This document shows positions 55,075-64,000 of a stretch of DNA of 64,000 nt, one piece after another. Both the position numbers and the translations under genes were made by a program. A model generated the notes under the pieces. It was not told the DNA's origin, made no database searches, and saw nothing but the letters and a program-made list of their open reading frames with translations. This DNA comes from Pelomonas sp. Root1237 (GTDB taxonomy: Bacteria; Pseudomonadota; Gammaproteobacteria; Burkholderiales; Burkholderiaceae_C). The stretch lies in assembly GCF_001425055.1 (NCBI RefSeq), contig NZ_LMDK01000005.1, positions 57,735-121,734 on the forward strand, given 5' to 3'. Every line of letters starts with the position of its first letter. The stretch's first letter is position 1.

Positions 55075-55608
55075 TTACTTCTTCTTGGTCTCTTTGAGGG
55101 AGACCTTCTCATCCGAATAACGGATGCCCTTGCCCTTGTAGGGCTCAGGCGGACGGAAGGCGCGCACCTCGGCGGCGATCTGGCCGACGACCTGACGGTC
55201 AGCGCCCTTGATGACGATTTCCGTCTGGGTCGGGCACTCGACCTTGATGCCAGCCGGCATGTCCTTCACCACGGGGTGCGAGAAGCCGATCTGAAGGTTG
55301 AGCTTCTGGCCCTGGGCCTGGGCGCGGAAACCCACGCCGACCAGGTTCAGCTTGCGCTCGAAGCCTTTGCTGACGCCACTGACCATATTGGCCACCAGCG
55401 CACGCATCGTGCCGCTCATCGCATCGGCTTCAGCCGAATCGTTGGCGGGAACGAAGCTCAGCTTGCCGGCTTCGTTCTTGACGGTGACGAGCTTGTTAGC
55501 GGTACGCACCAGCGTACCGAGCGAGCCCTTGATGCTGATCGAGTCAGCAGACACGGTCACATCCACGCCTTGCGGAATGGCGACCGGCATTTTTCCTACG
55601 CGGGACAT
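55075..55608 (-). CDS. rplF: 50S ribosomal protein L6
   Basis: The 177-residue protein is L6 ([32 protein letters not shown]). It lies near the GTPase-associated centre of 50S. The gene is 11 bases before rplR. Confidence 0.98.
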   Translation of the reverse strand: MSRVGKMPVAIPQGVDVTVSADSISIKGSLGTLVRTANKLVTVKNEAGKLSFVPANDSAEADAMSGTMRALVANMVSGVSKGFERKLNLVGVGFRAQAQGQKLNLQIGFSHPVVKDMPAGIKVECPTQTEIVIKGADRQVVGQIAAEVRAFRPPEPYKGKGIRYSDEKVSLKETKKK

Positions 55609-55626
55609 TGTTCGTCTCTCCTTCGC

Positions 55627-56022
55627 TTAGGCGACGTAGCAGAGCACTTCACCGCCGATACCGGCAGCGCGCGCCTTGCGGTCCGTCATCACACCTTGCG
55701 GGGTGGTGACGATCGCCACACCCAGGCCATTCATGACCTGAGGAATGTCGTGGCGGCCCTTGTAGATGCGCAGGCCGGGGCGGCTGACGCGCTCGATACG
55801 CTCGATGACCGGACGGCCAGCGTAGTACTTCAGCGCGATTTCCAGCTCGGGGCGGGCTGCTTCGCCGCGAACGGCGAAGTCATCGATATAGCCTTCGTCC
55901 TTCAGGACTTTGGCAATCGCCACCTTCAGCTTGGACGACGGCATGGCAACGCTCGTCTTTTCGACGATCTGCGCGTTGCGGATGCGGGTCAGCATATCGG
56001 CGATGGGATCACTCATGCTCAT
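55627..56022 (-). CDS. rpsH: 30S ribosomal protein S8
   Basis: The 131-residue protein is S8 ([39 protein letters not shown]). S8 binds 16S rRNA and in E. coli represses the spc operon. The ATG at 56022 has AGGAG 9 bases before it; the one at 56016 is an alternative. Confidence 0.98.
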   Translation of the reverse strand: MSMSDPIADMLTRIRNAQIVEKTSVAMPSSKLKVAIAKVLKDEGYIDDFAVRGEAARPELEIALKYYAGRPVIERIERVSRPGLRIYKGRHDIPQVMNGLGVAIVTTPQGVMTDRKARAAGIGGEVLCYVA

Positions 56023-56045
56023 TTGCGAATACTCCTATCGGCCGA

Positions 56046-56351
56046 TTACCAGCTGGCCTTGACGACACCGGGGATGTCGCCCTTGAAGGCCAGTTCACGA
56101 ATCTTGTTACGGGCCAGGCCGAACTTGCGGAAGGTGCCACGCGGACGACCGGTCAGCTCGCAGCGGTTGCGCAGGCGAGTCGGGTAGGCGTTACGGGGCA
56201 GCTTCTGCAGTTCGAGGCGAGCGGCGTAGCGCTCTTCATCCGACTTCTTGCTGTCGTCGATGATGGCCTTCAGTTCTGCGTACTTCTTCGCGAACTTGGC
56301 GACGAGTGCTTCGCGCTTCAGTTCACGTTGCTTGATGGAAGTTTTAGCCAC
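56046..56351 (-). CDS. rpsN: 30S ribosomal protein S14
   Basis: The 101-residue protein is S14 of the zinc-free type ([44 protein letters not shown] has a single Cys). It starts with GTG at 56351. Confidence 0.97.
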   Translation of the reverse strand: MAKTSIKQRELKREALVAKFAKKYAELKAIIDDSKKSDEERYAARLELQKLPRNAYPTRLRNRCELTGRPRGTFRKFGLARNKIRELAFKGDIPGVVKASW

Positions 56352-56359
56352 AGATCACC

Positions 56360-56899
56360 TCAGTTCTTGAACGGGAACTTGAACGCAGCCAGGAGAGCCT
56401 TGGCTTCGTCGTCCGTCTTGGCAGTCGTCGTGATGCTGATGTTCAGACCACGCAGAGCATCCACCTTGTCGTATTCGATTTCGGGGAAGATGATCTGTTC
56501 TTTGACGCCGATGTTGTAGTTGCCACGGCCATCGAACGAACGACCGGAGATACCCCGGAAGTCGCGAACGCGCGGCAGGGCGATCGTCACGAAGCGGTCC
56601 AGGAATTCATACATCTGGACGCCGCGCAGGGTGACCATCGCGCCGATGGGCACCGCGTCACGGATCTTGAAGCCGGCGATTGCCTTCTTCGACTTCGTGA
56701 CGACGGGCTTCTGGCCGGCGATCTTGGTCAGGTCGCCCACGGCGTGGTCCATGACCTTCTTGTCGGCGACAGCCTCGCTCACGCCCATGTTGAGCGTGAT
56801 CTTGGTGATGCGAGGCACCTCCATGACCGACTTGTAGCCGAACTTCTCGACCAGGCCGGGCACGATTTTTTCGCGGTAATGCGTTTGAAGACGAGCCAT
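56360..56899 (-). CDS. rplE: 50S ribosomal protein L5
   Basis: The 179-residue protein is L5 ([39 protein letters not shown]), a 5S rRNA binder that contacts P-site tRNA. The ATG at 56899 is the family start; an ATG at 57061 lies within rplX. Confidence 0.98.
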   Translation of the reverse strand: MARLQTHYREKIVPGLVEKFGYKSVMEVPRITKITLNMGVSEAVADKKVMDHAVGDLTKIAGQKPVVTKSKKAIAGFKIRDAVPIGAMVTLRGVQMYEFLDRFVTIALPRVRDFRGISGRSFDGRGNYNIGVKEQIIFPEIEYDKVDALRGLNISITTTAKTDDEAKALLAAFKFPFKN

Positions 56900-56909
56900 G
56901 AGGGACCTC

Positions 56910-57224
56910 TTAAGCCTTGATCTCTTCGCCGGTCGACTTGAACACGCGCACCCGCTTGCCGTCGACGAGCTTGACGCCCACCCGATCGGCCTTGCCGGAA
57001 GCGGCGTTGAAGATCGCCACGTTGGATTGATGGATAGGCATGGTCTTGTCGACGACGCCACCGGTGGTGCCCTTCATGGGGTTGGGCTTGACGTGCTTCT
57101 TGACGACATTGATGCCGTCAACGACCACATGGGCGTCGTCAGTGCGGGCGGACACAGTGCCGCGCTTACCCTTGTCGCGGCCGGTCAGCACAATGACCTG
57201 GTCGCCGGTACGAATCTTGTTCAT
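56910..57224 (-). CDS. rplX: 50S ribosomal protein L24
   Basis: The 104-residue protein is L24 ([21 protein letters not shown], the KOW motif; [14 protein letters not shown]), an early-assembly initiator of 50S. Confidence 0.98.
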   Translation of the reverse strand: MNKIRTGDQVIVLTGRDKGKRGTVSARTDDAHVVVDGINVVKKHVKPNPMKGTTGGVVDKTMPIHQSNVAIFNAASGKADRVGVKLVDGKRVRVFKSTGEEIKA

Positions 57225-57247
57225 GGCTTACCTCAGACAGTGGGGGC

Positions 57248-57616
57248 TCAAAGCACCTCGGGCGCCAGCGACACGATCTTCATGAAGCGCTCGGTACGCA
57301 GTTCACGCGTCACCGGGCCGAAGATGCGGGTGCCGATCGGCTCCAGCTTGGCATTGAGCAGCACGGCGGCATTGCCGTCGAACTTGACGAGCGAGCCGTC
57401 CTGGCGGCGCACGCCCTTGGCAGTACGAACCACCACGGCGCTGTAGACCTCGCCCTTCTTCACGCGACCACGCGGAGCAGCTTCTTTGATGCTGACCTTG
57501 ATGATGTCGCCAATGTGCGCATAGCGGCGCTTGGAGCCGCCCAGCACCTTGATGCACTGAACGGACTTCGCACCAGTGTTGTCCGCGACATCAAGCCGCG
57601 ATTGCATTTGGATCAT
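57248..57616 (-). CDS. rplN: 50S ribosomal protein L14
   Basis: The 122-residue protein is L14 ([59 protein letters not shown]). The ATG at 57616 gives the universal N-terminus; the one at 57628 adds four residues. It is first in the spc operon, about 170 bases downstream of a strong promoter. Confidence 0.98.
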   Translation of the reverse strand: MIQMQSRLDVADNTGAKSVQCIKVLGGSKRRYAHIGDIIKVSIKEAAPRGRVKKGEVYSAVVVRTAKGVRRQDGSLVKFDGNAAVLLNAKLEPIGTRIFGPVTRELRTERFMKIVSLAPEVL

Positions 57617-57789
57617 GTCTGTCCCCAACTTGCCCCGAGTTGCAGCAGAGCTGCGCGTCGGTCAGTCTTGGGCCCGTAAGTCAGTCAGCTTGTAGCGTTG
57701 CGCCACTTGCTGCCCAACGGTTGAGGGCGGATCCGAAACCAGCATGGGCAGCTGCGTAGCAGGTGCACTGGTGTTCGGCGAAGCTGCGC

Positions 57790-57819
57790 ATTATGCAGTG
57801 AGAACCCTTGGGGCGTCAA
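57790..57819 (-). promoter_or_regulatory. Sigma-70 promoter of the spc operon
   Basis: On the minus strand TTGACG (57814-57819), an 18-base spacer, then CATAAT (57790-57795): each box matches consensus at five of six positions. The start would be near 57783, giving a leader of about 165 bases before rplN. It lies between the peroxiredoxin stop and rplN. Confidence 0.75.
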
Positions 57820-57842
57820 TGCCTGTCGCAGAAGTTTTTGCA

Positions 57843-57862
57843 GGACCGGCTGCTGCCGGCCC
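57843..57862 (-). other. Hairpin after the peroxiredoxin gene
   Basis: GGGCCGGC/GCCGGTCC (one G-U pair, loop AGCA) lies 18 bases after the stop on the minus strand. It is followed by TGCAAAAAC rather than a T run, so it is not a clear terminator. Confidence 0.4.
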
Positions 57863-57879
57863 GCGGAATGACCAATTGC

Positions 57880-58389
57880 TTAGGCGGCCTTGGCTTGCGC
57901 CAGCATCGTGCTGGCGTCGCTGACCTCGAACTTGCCGGGGCCTTCGACGTTCAGCGTCTTGACGACGCCATCCTTGACCAGCATCGAGTAGCGCTGCGAG
58001 CGCACGCCCATGCCCTTGGCGGTGAGGTCCAGCGTCAGGCCGGTGGCCTGGGCGAACTGGGCGCTACCGTCGGCCATCATGCGGACCTTGCCGGCGGTCT
58101 TCTGGTCACGACCCCACGCGCCCATGACAAAGGCGTCGTTGACGGACACGCACCAGATCTCGTCAACACCGGCAGCTTTCAACGCCTCGGTCGACTCGAC
58201 GTAGCCCGGCACATGCTTGGCCGAGCAGGTCGGCGTGTAGGCGCCCGGCAGGGCAAAGATGGCGATGGTCTTGCCGGCCGTGGCCTTCTCGATATCGAAG
58301 CTGTTGGGGCCGAGCGAGCAGCCCTCGCCTTCCACTTCGATGAATTCCTGCAGGCTGCCTGCGGGCAGCTTGTCGCCAACCTTGATCAT
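57880..58389 (-). CDS. Peroxiredoxin, Prx5/AhpE-like glutaredoxin-dependent type
   Basis: The 169-residue enzyme has the active site PGAYTPTCSAKHVPGYVE with the peroxidatic Cys in the Prx5-type PTCS context (near residue 55), and VNDAFVMGAWG. It reduces hydrogen peroxide and organic peroxides in the cytoplasm. AGGAG precedes the ATG. It sits between rpsQ and rplN, where most relatives have no gene: the S10-spc junction. A terminator ends the S10 operon only 31 bases before its start, leaving no room for a promoter in between. Expression may come from readthrough or a promoter inside rpsQ. Confidence 0.95.
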   Translation of the reverse strand: MIKVGDKLPAGSLQEFIEVEGEGCSLGPNSFDIEKATAGKTIAIFALPGAYTPTCSAKHVPGYVESTEALKAAGVDEIWCVSVNDAFVMGAWGRDQKTAGKVRMMADGSAQFAQATGLTLDLTAKGMGVRSQRYSMLVKDGVVKTLNVEGPGKFEVSDASTMLAQAKAA

Positions 58390-58420
58390 GGTGTCGCTCC
58401 TGAGAGAGTGTTCCGGAAAT

Positions 58421-58456
58421 GAAAAACCGGCGCGCCAGTTGCCCAGCGTGCCGGTT
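58421..58456 (-). terminator. Rho-independent terminator at the end of the S10 operon
   Basis: On the minus strand AACCGGC pairs with GCCGGTT, with inner CGC/GCG pairs and a large loop, followed by a T run (GGTTTTTC). It lies 26 bases after rpsQ. Confidence 0.7.
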
Positions 58457-58482
58457 GTGCAGCGGTCATGCGACCGGTGTCT

Positions 58483-58758
58483 TTAGACGATCTCGGCCTT
58501 CTCGACCAGGCGGGTCACGACCCAGCTCTTGGTCTTGGAGATCGGACGGCCTTCGCTGATCTCGACGACGTCACCCATCTTGTACTCGCCCTTTTCGTCA
58601 TGGGCGTGGTACTTGCGGGAACGGGCCACGATCTTGCCGTAGAGCTCGTGCTTGGCGCGACGCTCGACCAGGACGGTGACCGTCTTGGCACGCTTGTCGC
58701 TGACCACGCGGCCGACCAGGGTGCGCGTGTTCTTGGCTTGGACTTGGGCCTCAGTCAT
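58483..58758 (-). CDS. rpsQ: 30S ribosomal protein S17
   Basis: The 91-residue protein is S17 ([51 protein letters not shown]), an OB-fold 16S rRNA binder. Its ATG overlaps the rpmC stop (ATGA). Confidence 0.98.
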   Translation of the reverse strand: MTEAQVQAKNTRTLVGRVVSDKRAKTVTVLVERRAKHELYGKIVARSRKYHAHDEKGEYKMGDVVEISEGRPISKTKSWVVTRLVEKAEIV

Positions 58759-58955
58759 TTCGTGGCCTCCTTCTTCTTTTGTGCCAGGACGGTCTTGGCA
58801 CGCGCGATGTCGCGGCGGGTCTTGCCCAGTTGGCTGTGGTTGGTCAGCTGCTGGGTGGCCTTTTGCATGCGCAGGCCGAAGTGGGCCTTCAGCAAGTCGG
58901 TCACTTCCTTTTCGAGGGCAGCGACATCCTTGGTGCGGAGTTCAGTTGCTTTCAT
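58755..58955 (-). CDS. rpmC: 50S ribosomal protein L29
   Basis: The 66-residue protein is L29 ([50 protein letters not shown]), a helical protein at the tunnel exit, in the usual rplP-rpmC-rpsQ order. Confidence 0.97.
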   Translation of the reverse strand: MKATELRTKDVAALEKEVTDLLKAHFGLRMQKATQQLTNHSQLGKTRRDIARAKTVLAQKKKEATK

Positions 58956-58965
58956 GGTGTCTTCC

Positions 58966-59382
58966 TCAGGTGCCGACCTGGCGGGCCACGAAGGTGCAAC
59001 GCAGCGGCAGCTTGGCAGCAGCCAGCGTGAACGCCTCGCGAGCGAGTTGCTCGGGAACGCCGTTAACCTCGTAGATCACCTTGCCGGGCTGGATTTCAGC
59101 GACGTAGTACTCGGGGTTGCCCTTGCCGTTACCCATCCGAACTTCGGCAGGCTTTTGCGAGATGGGCTTGTCCGGGAACACGCGGATGAAGATTCGACCA
59201 CCGCGCTTGATGTGGCGCGAGATCGCGCGGCGAGCCGCTTCGATCTGGCGGGCCGTCAGACGGCCGCGCTCGGTGGCCTTGAGGCCGAAATCACCGAAAG
59301 ACACCGCAGCACCTCGGGTCGCAACACCCGTGTTGCGGCCCTTCTGCTCCTTGCGGTATTTACGACGAGCGGGTTGCAGCAT
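58966..59382 (-). CDS. rplP: 50S ribosomal protein L16
   Basis: The 138-residue protein is L16 ([42 protein letters not shown]), which organises the A-site region of 50S. It starts 2 bases after rpsC. Confidence 0.98.
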   Translation of the reverse strand: MLQPARRKYRKEQKGRNTGVATRGAAVSFGDFGLKATERGRLTARQIEAARRAISRHIKRGGRIFIRVFPDKPISQKPAEVRMGNGKGNPEYYVAEIQPGKVIYEVNGVPEQLAREAFTLAAAKLPLRCTFVARQVGT

Positions 59383-59384
59383 GC

Positions 59385-60248
59385 TTATTCTCCTTTGGCC
59401 TCACCACCGGCTGCGGGGACCTTGCGGACCACGCGCTTGGCGGCGGGCTTGGCTGCGTCACCCGTGGGGGCGGCGGCAGCGGGCTGATCTGCTCCGTCAC
59501 GCGGGCCACGGTCGCCACCCGGACGGCCACGGCCACCAGGAGCGCCCGGACGGGCGTTACGGCGCGGGCGACGATCGTCTTCGGCGCCTGCGGGGGTGTT
59601 GATGACTGGAGCCTCGCCATTGGCAAGACGGTCACCGCGGTAGACCCAGACCTTGACGCCGATGACGCCGTAGGTGGTCTTGGCTTCGGAGAAGCCGTAG
59701 TCGATGTCGGCCTTCAGGGTGTGCAGGGGCACACGACCTTCGCGATACCACTCGGTACGAGCGATTTCGATGCCGTTCAGACGACCAGCGCTCATGATCT
59801 TGATGCCCTGGGCACCCAGACGCATCGCGTTCTGCATCGCGCGCTTCATGGCGCGGCGGAACATGATGCGCTTCTCGAGCTGCTGGGTGATCGAGTCGGC
59901 GATCAGCTGAGCATCGACTTCGGGCTTGCGCACTTCTTCGATGTTGACGGCGACGGGCACGCCCAGACGCTTGGTCAGTTCAGCCTTCAGCGCTTCGATG
60001 TCCTCGCCCTTCTTGCCGATCACGACGCCCGGGCGAGCCGAGTAGATCGTGATGCGTGCGTTCTTGGCGGGGCGCTCGATCAGGATGCGCGAAACGGCAG
60101 CATTCTTGAGCTTGGCCTTCAGGTACTCGCGAACACGCAGATCTTCGGCCAGCATCGTGGCGAAGTTCTGATTGTTCGCATACCAGCGCGAAGCCCAGTT
60201 ACGGGTGACAGGAAGGCGAAAGCCAACCGGATGGATTTTCTGTCCCAT
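59385..60248 (-). CDS. rpsC: 30S ribosomal protein S3 with long C-terminal extension
   Basis: The 287-residue protein is S3 ([28 protein letters not shown]-domain [18 protein letters not shown]). It helps form the mRNA entry channel. About 70 residues after the conserved core (from [15 protein letters not shown]) are Arg/Gly/Pro/Ala-rich low complexity, longer than the E. coli protein (233 residues) though extended tails occur in Burkholderiales. Confidence 0.97.
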   Translation of the reverse strand: MGQKIHPVGFRLPVTRNWASRWYANNQNFATMLAEDLRVREYLKAKLKNAAVSRILIERPAKNARITIYSARPGVVIGKKGEDIEALKAELTKRLGVPVAVNIEEVRKPEVDAQLIADSITQQLEKRIMFRRAMKRAMQNAMRLGAQGIKIMSAGRLNGIEIARTEWYREGRVPLHTLKADIDYGFSEAKTTYGVIGVKVWVYRGDRLANGEAPVINTPAGAEDDRRPRRNARPGAPGGRGRPGGDRGPRDGADQPAAAAPTGDAAKPAAKRVVRKVPAAGGEAKGE

Positions 60249-60262
60249 AGTCTTCTTGCGCC

Positions 60263-60592
60263 TTAGTTGCCGACAGCCACAAAGATGTGGCAGGTGGGCT
60301 TGCTGATGCGGTTGCCGCGACCCTTGGCGCGAGCCGAGAAGCGCTTCAGCGTGGCACCCTGCTCGACGTAGATCGAGGTGACCTTGAGTTCATCAATGTC
60401 AGCGCCGTCGTTGTGCTCGGCGTTGGCGATGGCGCTTTCCAGCGCCTTCTTGATGATGACGGCCGCCTTCTTCTGGGTGAATTCCAGGATGTTGAGGGCG
60501 TGGTCCACCTTCTTGCCGCGGATCAGGTCAGCCACGAGGCGACCCTTGTCACACGAGAGGCGAACGCCGCGAACGATTGCTTTGGTTTCCAT
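60263..60592 (-). CDS. rplV: 50S ribosomal protein L22
   Basis: The 109-residue protein is L22 ([45 protein letters not shown]), which lines the peptide exit tunnel. The start at 60592 has AAGG at 8-9 bases; an ATG at 60601 would add three residues. Confidence 0.97.
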   Translation of the reverse strand: METKAIVRGVRLSCDKGRLVADLIRGKKVDHALNILEFTQKKAAVIIKKALESAIANAEHNDGADIDELKVTSIYVEQGATLKRFSARAKGRGNRISKPTCHIFVAVGN

Positions 60593-60603
60593 CGTCGGCA
60601 TCC

Positions 60604-60882
60604 TTACTTCTTCCCGGCCTTCTTGTCGGCCGGATGGCCTTTGAAGGTGCGGGTCAGTGCGAATTCACCCAGCTTGTGGCCGACCATCTGGTCAGACACA
60701 TAAACCGGCACGTGCTGCTTGCCGTTGTGCACGGCGATCGTCAGACCGATGAACTCGGGCAGGATCGTCGAGCGGCGCGACCAAGTCTTGATGGGCTTCT
60801 TGTCTTTAATGGCAACAGCCTTGTCGACCTTGGCCATCAGATGGTGGTCAACGAAGGGGCCCTTCTTCAGCGAACGGGTCAT
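60604..60882 (-). CDS. rpsS: 30S ribosomal protein S19
   Basis: The 92-residue protein is S19 ([45 protein letters not shown]), in the small-subunit head. Confidence 0.98.
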   Translation of the reverse strand: MTRSLKKGPFVDHHLMAKVDKAVAIKDKKPIKTWSRRSTILPEFIGLTIAVHNGKQHVPVYVSDQMVGHKLGEFALTRTFKGHPADKKAGKK

Positions 60883-60892
60883 GGCCTAGCCC

Positions 60893-61717
60893 TTACTTCT
60901 TGCGACGCGAGACGATGAACGTCTGCGTGCGCTTGTTGTTGCGAGTGCGGTAGCCCTTCGTCAGGGTGTTCCACGGCGACACAGGGACCTGGCCCTCGCC
61001 GGTGCGGCCTTCGCCACCACCGTGCGGGTGATCCACCGGGTTCATCGCCACACCGCGAACGGTCGGACGGATACCCTTCCAGCGGATCGCGCCGGCCTTG
61101 CCGTACTGGCGCAGGCTGTGCTCTTCGTTGCTCACTTCACCGATGGTGGCGCGGCAGTCGACGTGCACGCGGCGGACTTCGCCGGAGCGCAGACGGATCT
61201 GGGCGTAAACGCCTTCGCGAGCCATCAGGACCGCAGACGTGCCGGCCGAACGGATCATCTGGGCACCCTTGCCAGGCTGCAGCTCGATGCAGTGAATCGT
61301 CGAGCCCACCGGGATGTTGCGGATCGGCAGCGTGTTGCCAGCCTTGATCGGGGCTTCCGCGCCGCTCAGGATGGTCGAACCCACTTCCAGACCGCGCGGA
61401 GCGATCACGTAGCGGCGTTCGCCGTCGGCGTACACCACCAGCGCAATGTGGGCGGTGCGGTTCGGGTCGTACTCGATGGTCTCGACCTTGGCCGGAATGC
61501 CGTCCTTGTTGCGCTTGAAGTCGACCACGCGGTAGTGGTGCTTGTGACCACCGCCCTTGTGGCGAATCGTGATGTGACCGTTGTTGTTGCGGCCCGAATT
61601 CTGGATTTGCGGCTCAAGCAAAGCTGCATGGGGCGCGCCCTTGTGCAGGTGCTTGTGCACCACCTTGACGACGCCACGGCGACCGGGCGAGGTAGGTTTG
61701 ACTTTGACGATGGCCAT
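60893..61717 (-). CDS. rplB: 50S ribosomal protein L2
   Basis: The 274-residue protein is L2 ([42 protein letters not shown] with the conserved His needed for peptidyl transfer). It starts directly after the rplW stop (TAAATG). Confidence 0.98.
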   Translation of the reverse strand: MAIVKVKPTSPGRRGVVKVVHKHLHKGAPHAALLEPQIQNSGRNNNGHITIRHKGGGHKHHYRVVDFKRNKDGIPAKVETIEYDPNRTAHIALVVYADGERRYVIAPRGLEVGSTILSGAEAPIKAGNTLPIRNIPVGSTIHCIELQPGKGAQMIRSAGTSAVLMAREGVYAQIRLRSGEVRRVHVDCRATIGEVSNEEHSLRQYGKAGAIRWKGIRPTVRGVAMNPVDHPHGGGEGRTGEGQVPVSPWNTLTKGYRTRNNKRTQTFIVSRRKK

Positions 61718-62032
61718 TTACGCGGCCTCCCCGGAGAAATTGAGCTCTTGACCGGCCTTGAGGGCCACATAGGCCTTCTTGACGTGGTCACGGCGGCCGG
61801 CACGGCCACCAAAGCGCTTCGTCTTGCCCTTGACCTGGACGACGTTGACCGACTCGACCTCGACCTTGAACATCAGTTCAACAGCGGCCTTGATTTCGGG
61901 CTTGGTGGCGTCGCGCAGGACCTTGAACAGGACCTGGTTGTGCTTCTCGGCAACTTGCGTGGCCTTTTCGGACACGATGGGCGCGAGCAGCACGGAGGCC
62001 AGACGGCCTTCGGAATACTTGGGGGCGCTCAT
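61718..62032 (-). CDS. rplW: 50S ribosomal protein L23
   Basis: The 104-residue protein is L23 ([42 protein letters not shown]), the docking site for trigger factor and SRP. It overlaps rplD by four bases. Confidence 0.97.
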   Translation of the reverse strand: MSAPKYSEGRLASVLLAPIVSEKATQVAEKHNQVLFKVLRDATKPEIKAAVELMFKVEVESVNVVQVKGKTKRFGGRAGRRDHVKKAYVALKAGQELNFSGEAA

Positions 62033-62649
62033 GCCAGCATCTCCTTGAGTTGCTCGACCGCAGCCTTGGTCACCAGCACCTTCTTGTAGAAGACCAGCGA
62101 CAGGGGGTCGGCGTAGCGCGGCTCGACGACCAGCACATTGGCCAGGTTGCGCGAAGCCAGCAGCAGGTTGTCATCCACGACATCGGAGATGACCAGCACC
62201 GAGTCCAGGCCCATGGCCTTGAACTTGGCGGCCAGCAGCTTGGTCTTGGGGGCTTCGATCGAGATCGAATCCACCACGGCCAGGCGGCCTTCGCGGGCCA
62301 GCTGCGACAGGATCGCAGCCATGCCGGCGCGGTACATCTTCTTGTTCAGCTTGTGCGAGAAGTTCTCGTCAGGCATGTTCGGGAAGATGCGACCGCCCCC
62401 GCGCCACAGCGGCGACGAGGTCATACCGGCGCGAGCGCGGCCGGTGCCCTTCTGGCGGAAAGGCTTCTTGGTCGAGTGATGAACCTGTTCACGGTCCTTC
62501 TGGGCACGAGTGCCTTGGCGGGCGTTGGCCTGGAAGGCCACGACCACCTGGTGCACCAGGGCTTCGTTGTAGTCGCGAGCGAAGATGGTGTCAGGCGCTT
62601 CCACCTTGGCGGTGGCCTGACCCTGCTCGTTCAGGAGCTCGAGCTGCAT
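62029..62649 (-). CDS. rplD: 50S ribosomal protein L4
   Basis: The 206-residue protein is L4 ([46 protein letters not shown]). It reaches the exit tunnel and in E. coli represses the S10 operon. Overlaps: TGATG with rplC, ATGA with rplW. Confidence 0.98.
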   Translation of the reverse strand: MQLELLNEQGQATAKVEAPDTIFARDYNEALVHQVVVAFQANARQGTRAQKDREQVHHSTKKPFRQKGTGRARAGMTSSPLWRGGGRIFPNMPDENFSHKLNKKMYRAGMAAILSQLAREGRLAVVDSISIEAPKTKLLAAKFKAMGLDSVLVISDVVDDNLLLASRNLANVLVVEPRYADPLSLVFYKKVLVTKAAVEQLKEMLA

Positions 62650-63320
62650 CAGTTGGCTCCCTTCTTGACTTTGACCTTGACGGCCGGGCGAACGACGATG
62701 TGGCCGTTCTTGGAACCCGGGACCGCGCCGCGGACCAGCAGCAGTTGACGGGCTTCGTCAACGCGCACGATGTCCAGGTTCTGCGTGGTGCAGGTTTCGT
62801 CGCCCATGTGGCCGGTCATCTTCTTGCCCGGGAACACACGGCCCGGGTCTTGCGCCATCGAGATCGAGCCCGGCACGTTGTGCGAACGGCTGTTACCGTG
62901 CGACGCGCGCTGCGAGCTGAAGTTGTGGCGCTTGATGGTGCCCGCAAAGCCCTTGCCGATGGACGTGCCCTGCACGTCGACCAGCTGGCCGGCGGCGAAC
63001 AACGTCACCGGAACGGTCGCGCCAGCTTGGTACTGGGCTGCGACGTCGGCTTCGACGCGGAATTCCTTGAGGATTTCACCGGCTTCGACACCTGCCTTGG
63101 CAAGGTGGCCGGCTTCAGGCTTGGTGACGCGCGAAGCTTTGCGCGTACCGAACGCCACTTGAATGGCGCTGTAGCCGTCGGTCTCTTGGGTCTTGACCTG
63201 GGTCACGCGGTTGTTGGACACGTCCAGCACCGTCACAGGGATGGCATCGCCATCGTCCGTGAAGATGCGCATCATGCCCACCTTGCGGCCCAGCAAACCG
63301 AGACGGTTGCTCAGACTCAT
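62649..63320 (-). CDS. rplC: 50S ribosomal protein L3
   Basis: The 223-residue protein is L3 ([47 protein letters not shown] with the Gln that is often methylated). It is the first gene after the rpsJ terminator and has its own candidate promoter. Confidence 0.98.
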   Translation of the reverse strand: MSLSNRLGLLGRKVGMMRIFTDDGDAIPVTVLDVSNNRVTQVKTQETDGYSAIQVAFGTRKASRVTKPEAGHLAKAGVEAGEILKEFRVEADVAAQYQAGATVPVTLFAAGQLVDVQGTSIGKGFAGTIKRHNFSSQRASHGNSRSHNVPGSISMAQDPGRVFPGKKMTGHMGDETCTTQNLDIVRVDEARQLLLVRGAVPGSKNGHIVVRPAVKVKVKKGAN

Positions 63321-63464
63321 GTTTTTCTCCAGCCCCGTCGGCTCACGCCTCGGAAGCTATTGCGAACACCCGACATCGATTGGCCGGGCTGACTTGTGCA
63401 GGATCTCTTGCGAAACACCGCGCGAATATCCGAGCAGGCATAGGCCAACCCGGAAAAGCTGGTG

Positions 63465-63494
63465 AGTATAGCCTGCGGGGTTGCCCCGATGCAA
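63465..63494 (-). promoter_or_regulatory. Candidate sigma-70 promoter of rplC and the rest of the S10 operon
   Basis: On the minus strand TTGCAT (63489-63494), 18 bases, then TATACT (63465-63470). It lies between the rpsJ terminator and rplC and gives a leader of about 135 bases, long enough for L4-type control. Confidence 0.6.
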
Positions 63495-63514
63495 GCGTTA
63501 GGCCCCGCCCAGCA

Positions 63515-63557
63515 CAAAAGACAAGACCCCGGCCTGCCGAGGCAGGACCGGGGTCTT
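63515..63557 (-). terminator. Rho-independent terminator after rpsJ
   Basis: On the minus strand AAGACCCCGG pairs with CCGGGGTCTT, with an inner CCTGC/GGCAGG-type extension, loop near CTCG, followed by GTCTTTTG. It separates rpsJ from rplC. Confidence 0.85.
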
Positions 63558-63583
63558 GGATTACCAAGCCCAAAGGCTCGGAA

Positions 63584-63895
63584 TTACTGCAGCTTGATTT
63601 CGACGTCGACGCCGGCGGGCAGGTCGAGCTTCATCAGGGCGTCAACCGTCTTGTCGGTCGGGTCGACGATGTCCATCAGACGCTGGTGGGTGCGGATCTC
63701 GAACTGGTCGCGACTCGTCTTGTTGACGTGGGGCGAACGCAGGATGTCGAAACGTTCCATGCGCGTCGGCAGGGGCACGGGGCCCTTGACGATGGCGCCG
63801 GTGCGCTTGGCGGTCTCGACGATCTCGAGGGCCGACTGGTCGATCAGCTTGTAATCAAACGCCTTGAGGCGGATGCGGATCTTTTGCTTTTGCAT
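63584..63895 (-). CDS. rpsJ: 30S ribosomal protein S10 (NusE)
   Basis: The 103-residue protein is S10 ([50 protein letters not shown]), a head protein and transcription antitermination partner of NusB and NusG. It follows tuf by 66 bases, and an intrinsic terminator ends it, so it is expressed with the tuf side rather than with rplC. Confidence 0.98.
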   Translation of the reverse strand: MQKQKIRIRLKAFDYKLIDQSALEIVETAKRTGAIVKGPVPLPTRMERFDILRSPHVNKTSRDQFEIRTHQRLMDIVDPTDKTVDALMKLDLPAGVDVEIKLQ

Positions 63896-63961
63896 GACGG
63901 TTCCTTAAAGAGCAGGTGGTGAGCACCGAGCGGATGCCGCCCGGCGCACGTCACGCATGAA

Positions 63962-64000
63962 TTACGCGAGGATCGTGGCGACGACGCCCGAGCCGACGGT
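63962..64000 (-). CDS. tuf: Elongation factor Tu, last 12 residues only
   Basis: The minus strand reads T-V-G-S-G-V-V-A-T-I-L-A then TAA, the typical EF-Tu C-terminus, directly upstream of rpsJ as in the str-S10 arrangement of Proteobacteria. The rest lies beyond the window. Confidence 0.85.
   Translation of the reverse strand, partial: TVGSGVVATILA

Noticed and set aside
57843..57862. Terminator after the peroxiredoxin gene
   Set aside because: The hairpin is stable but followed by an A run on the transcribed strand, not a T run; kept only as a hairpin.

Overview
The window is GC-rich chromosomal DNA that reads as a Betaproteobacterium of the order Burkholderiales. The evidence is the order of the ribosomal protein operons, the type VI secretion gene set with an FHA protein and a PP2C phosphatase, and the high-GC codon use. 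A Roseateles/Rubrivivax/Leptothrix-like relative is a guess from overall style; no 16S or other decisive marker is present. No tRNA, rRNA, CRISPR array, insertion sequence or phage gene was seen, and no stretch longer than 300 bases lacks a gene.

Region 1 (1-17683) is most of a type VI secretion system (T6SS). It starts with the 3' end of tssH/clpV. A vgrG island follows: vgrG, a DUF4123 adaptor and two unknown proteins joined by overlapping start and stop codons. Next come the FHA protein, the PP2C phosphatase of the threonine-phosphorylation pathway and a PAAR-like DUF4280 tip protein. A divergent OmpA-like gene precedes tssK-tssL-tssM-tagF. Sheath, tube and baseplate genes (tssB, C, E, F, G, hcp) are not in the window and presumably lie upstream. 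Three copies of a palindromic intergenic repeat (about 120-140 bp) occur only here; two inverted copies bracket the PAAR-like gene.

Region 2 (17691-24892) continues on the same strand. It holds a protein that looks like a TssB-TssC sheath fusion with an acidic repeated tail, then four poorly known genes: a helical protein with an internal duplication, an HELGH zinc-metallopeptidase-like protein, a 2-oxoglutarate/Fe(II) oxygenase-like protein, and a coiled-coil protein with a long hydrophobic hairpin. This is the best candidate for an undescribed effector or accessory system.

Region 3 (24909-41658, minus strand) is a two-partner secretion operon. An FhaC/ShlB-type transporter is followed by a 4536-residue repeat-built exoprotein and a caspase-like protease with a Tat-type signal. 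All three genes overlap at start and stop codons.

Region 4 (41778-47660, plus strand) is the complete four-gene ligase-associated DNA repair set: metallo-beta-lactamase-fold exonuclease, ATP-dependent DNA ligase, Lhr-Core helicase and PdeM phosphoesterase. Two small minus-strand genes follow, one of them a PRC-barrel protein.

Region 5 (48332-64000, minus strand) is the ribosomal superoperon. In transcription order it runs tuf (3' end), rpsJ, a terminator, rplC-rplD-rplW-rplB-rpsS-rplV-rpsC-rplP-rpmC-rpsQ, a terminator, a peroxiredoxin gene, the spc operon from a strong promoter (rplN to secY), then infA, rpmJ and the alpha operon to rplQ, with a final terminator. The peroxiredoxin insertion and the terminator between rpsJ and rplC are its unusual points.
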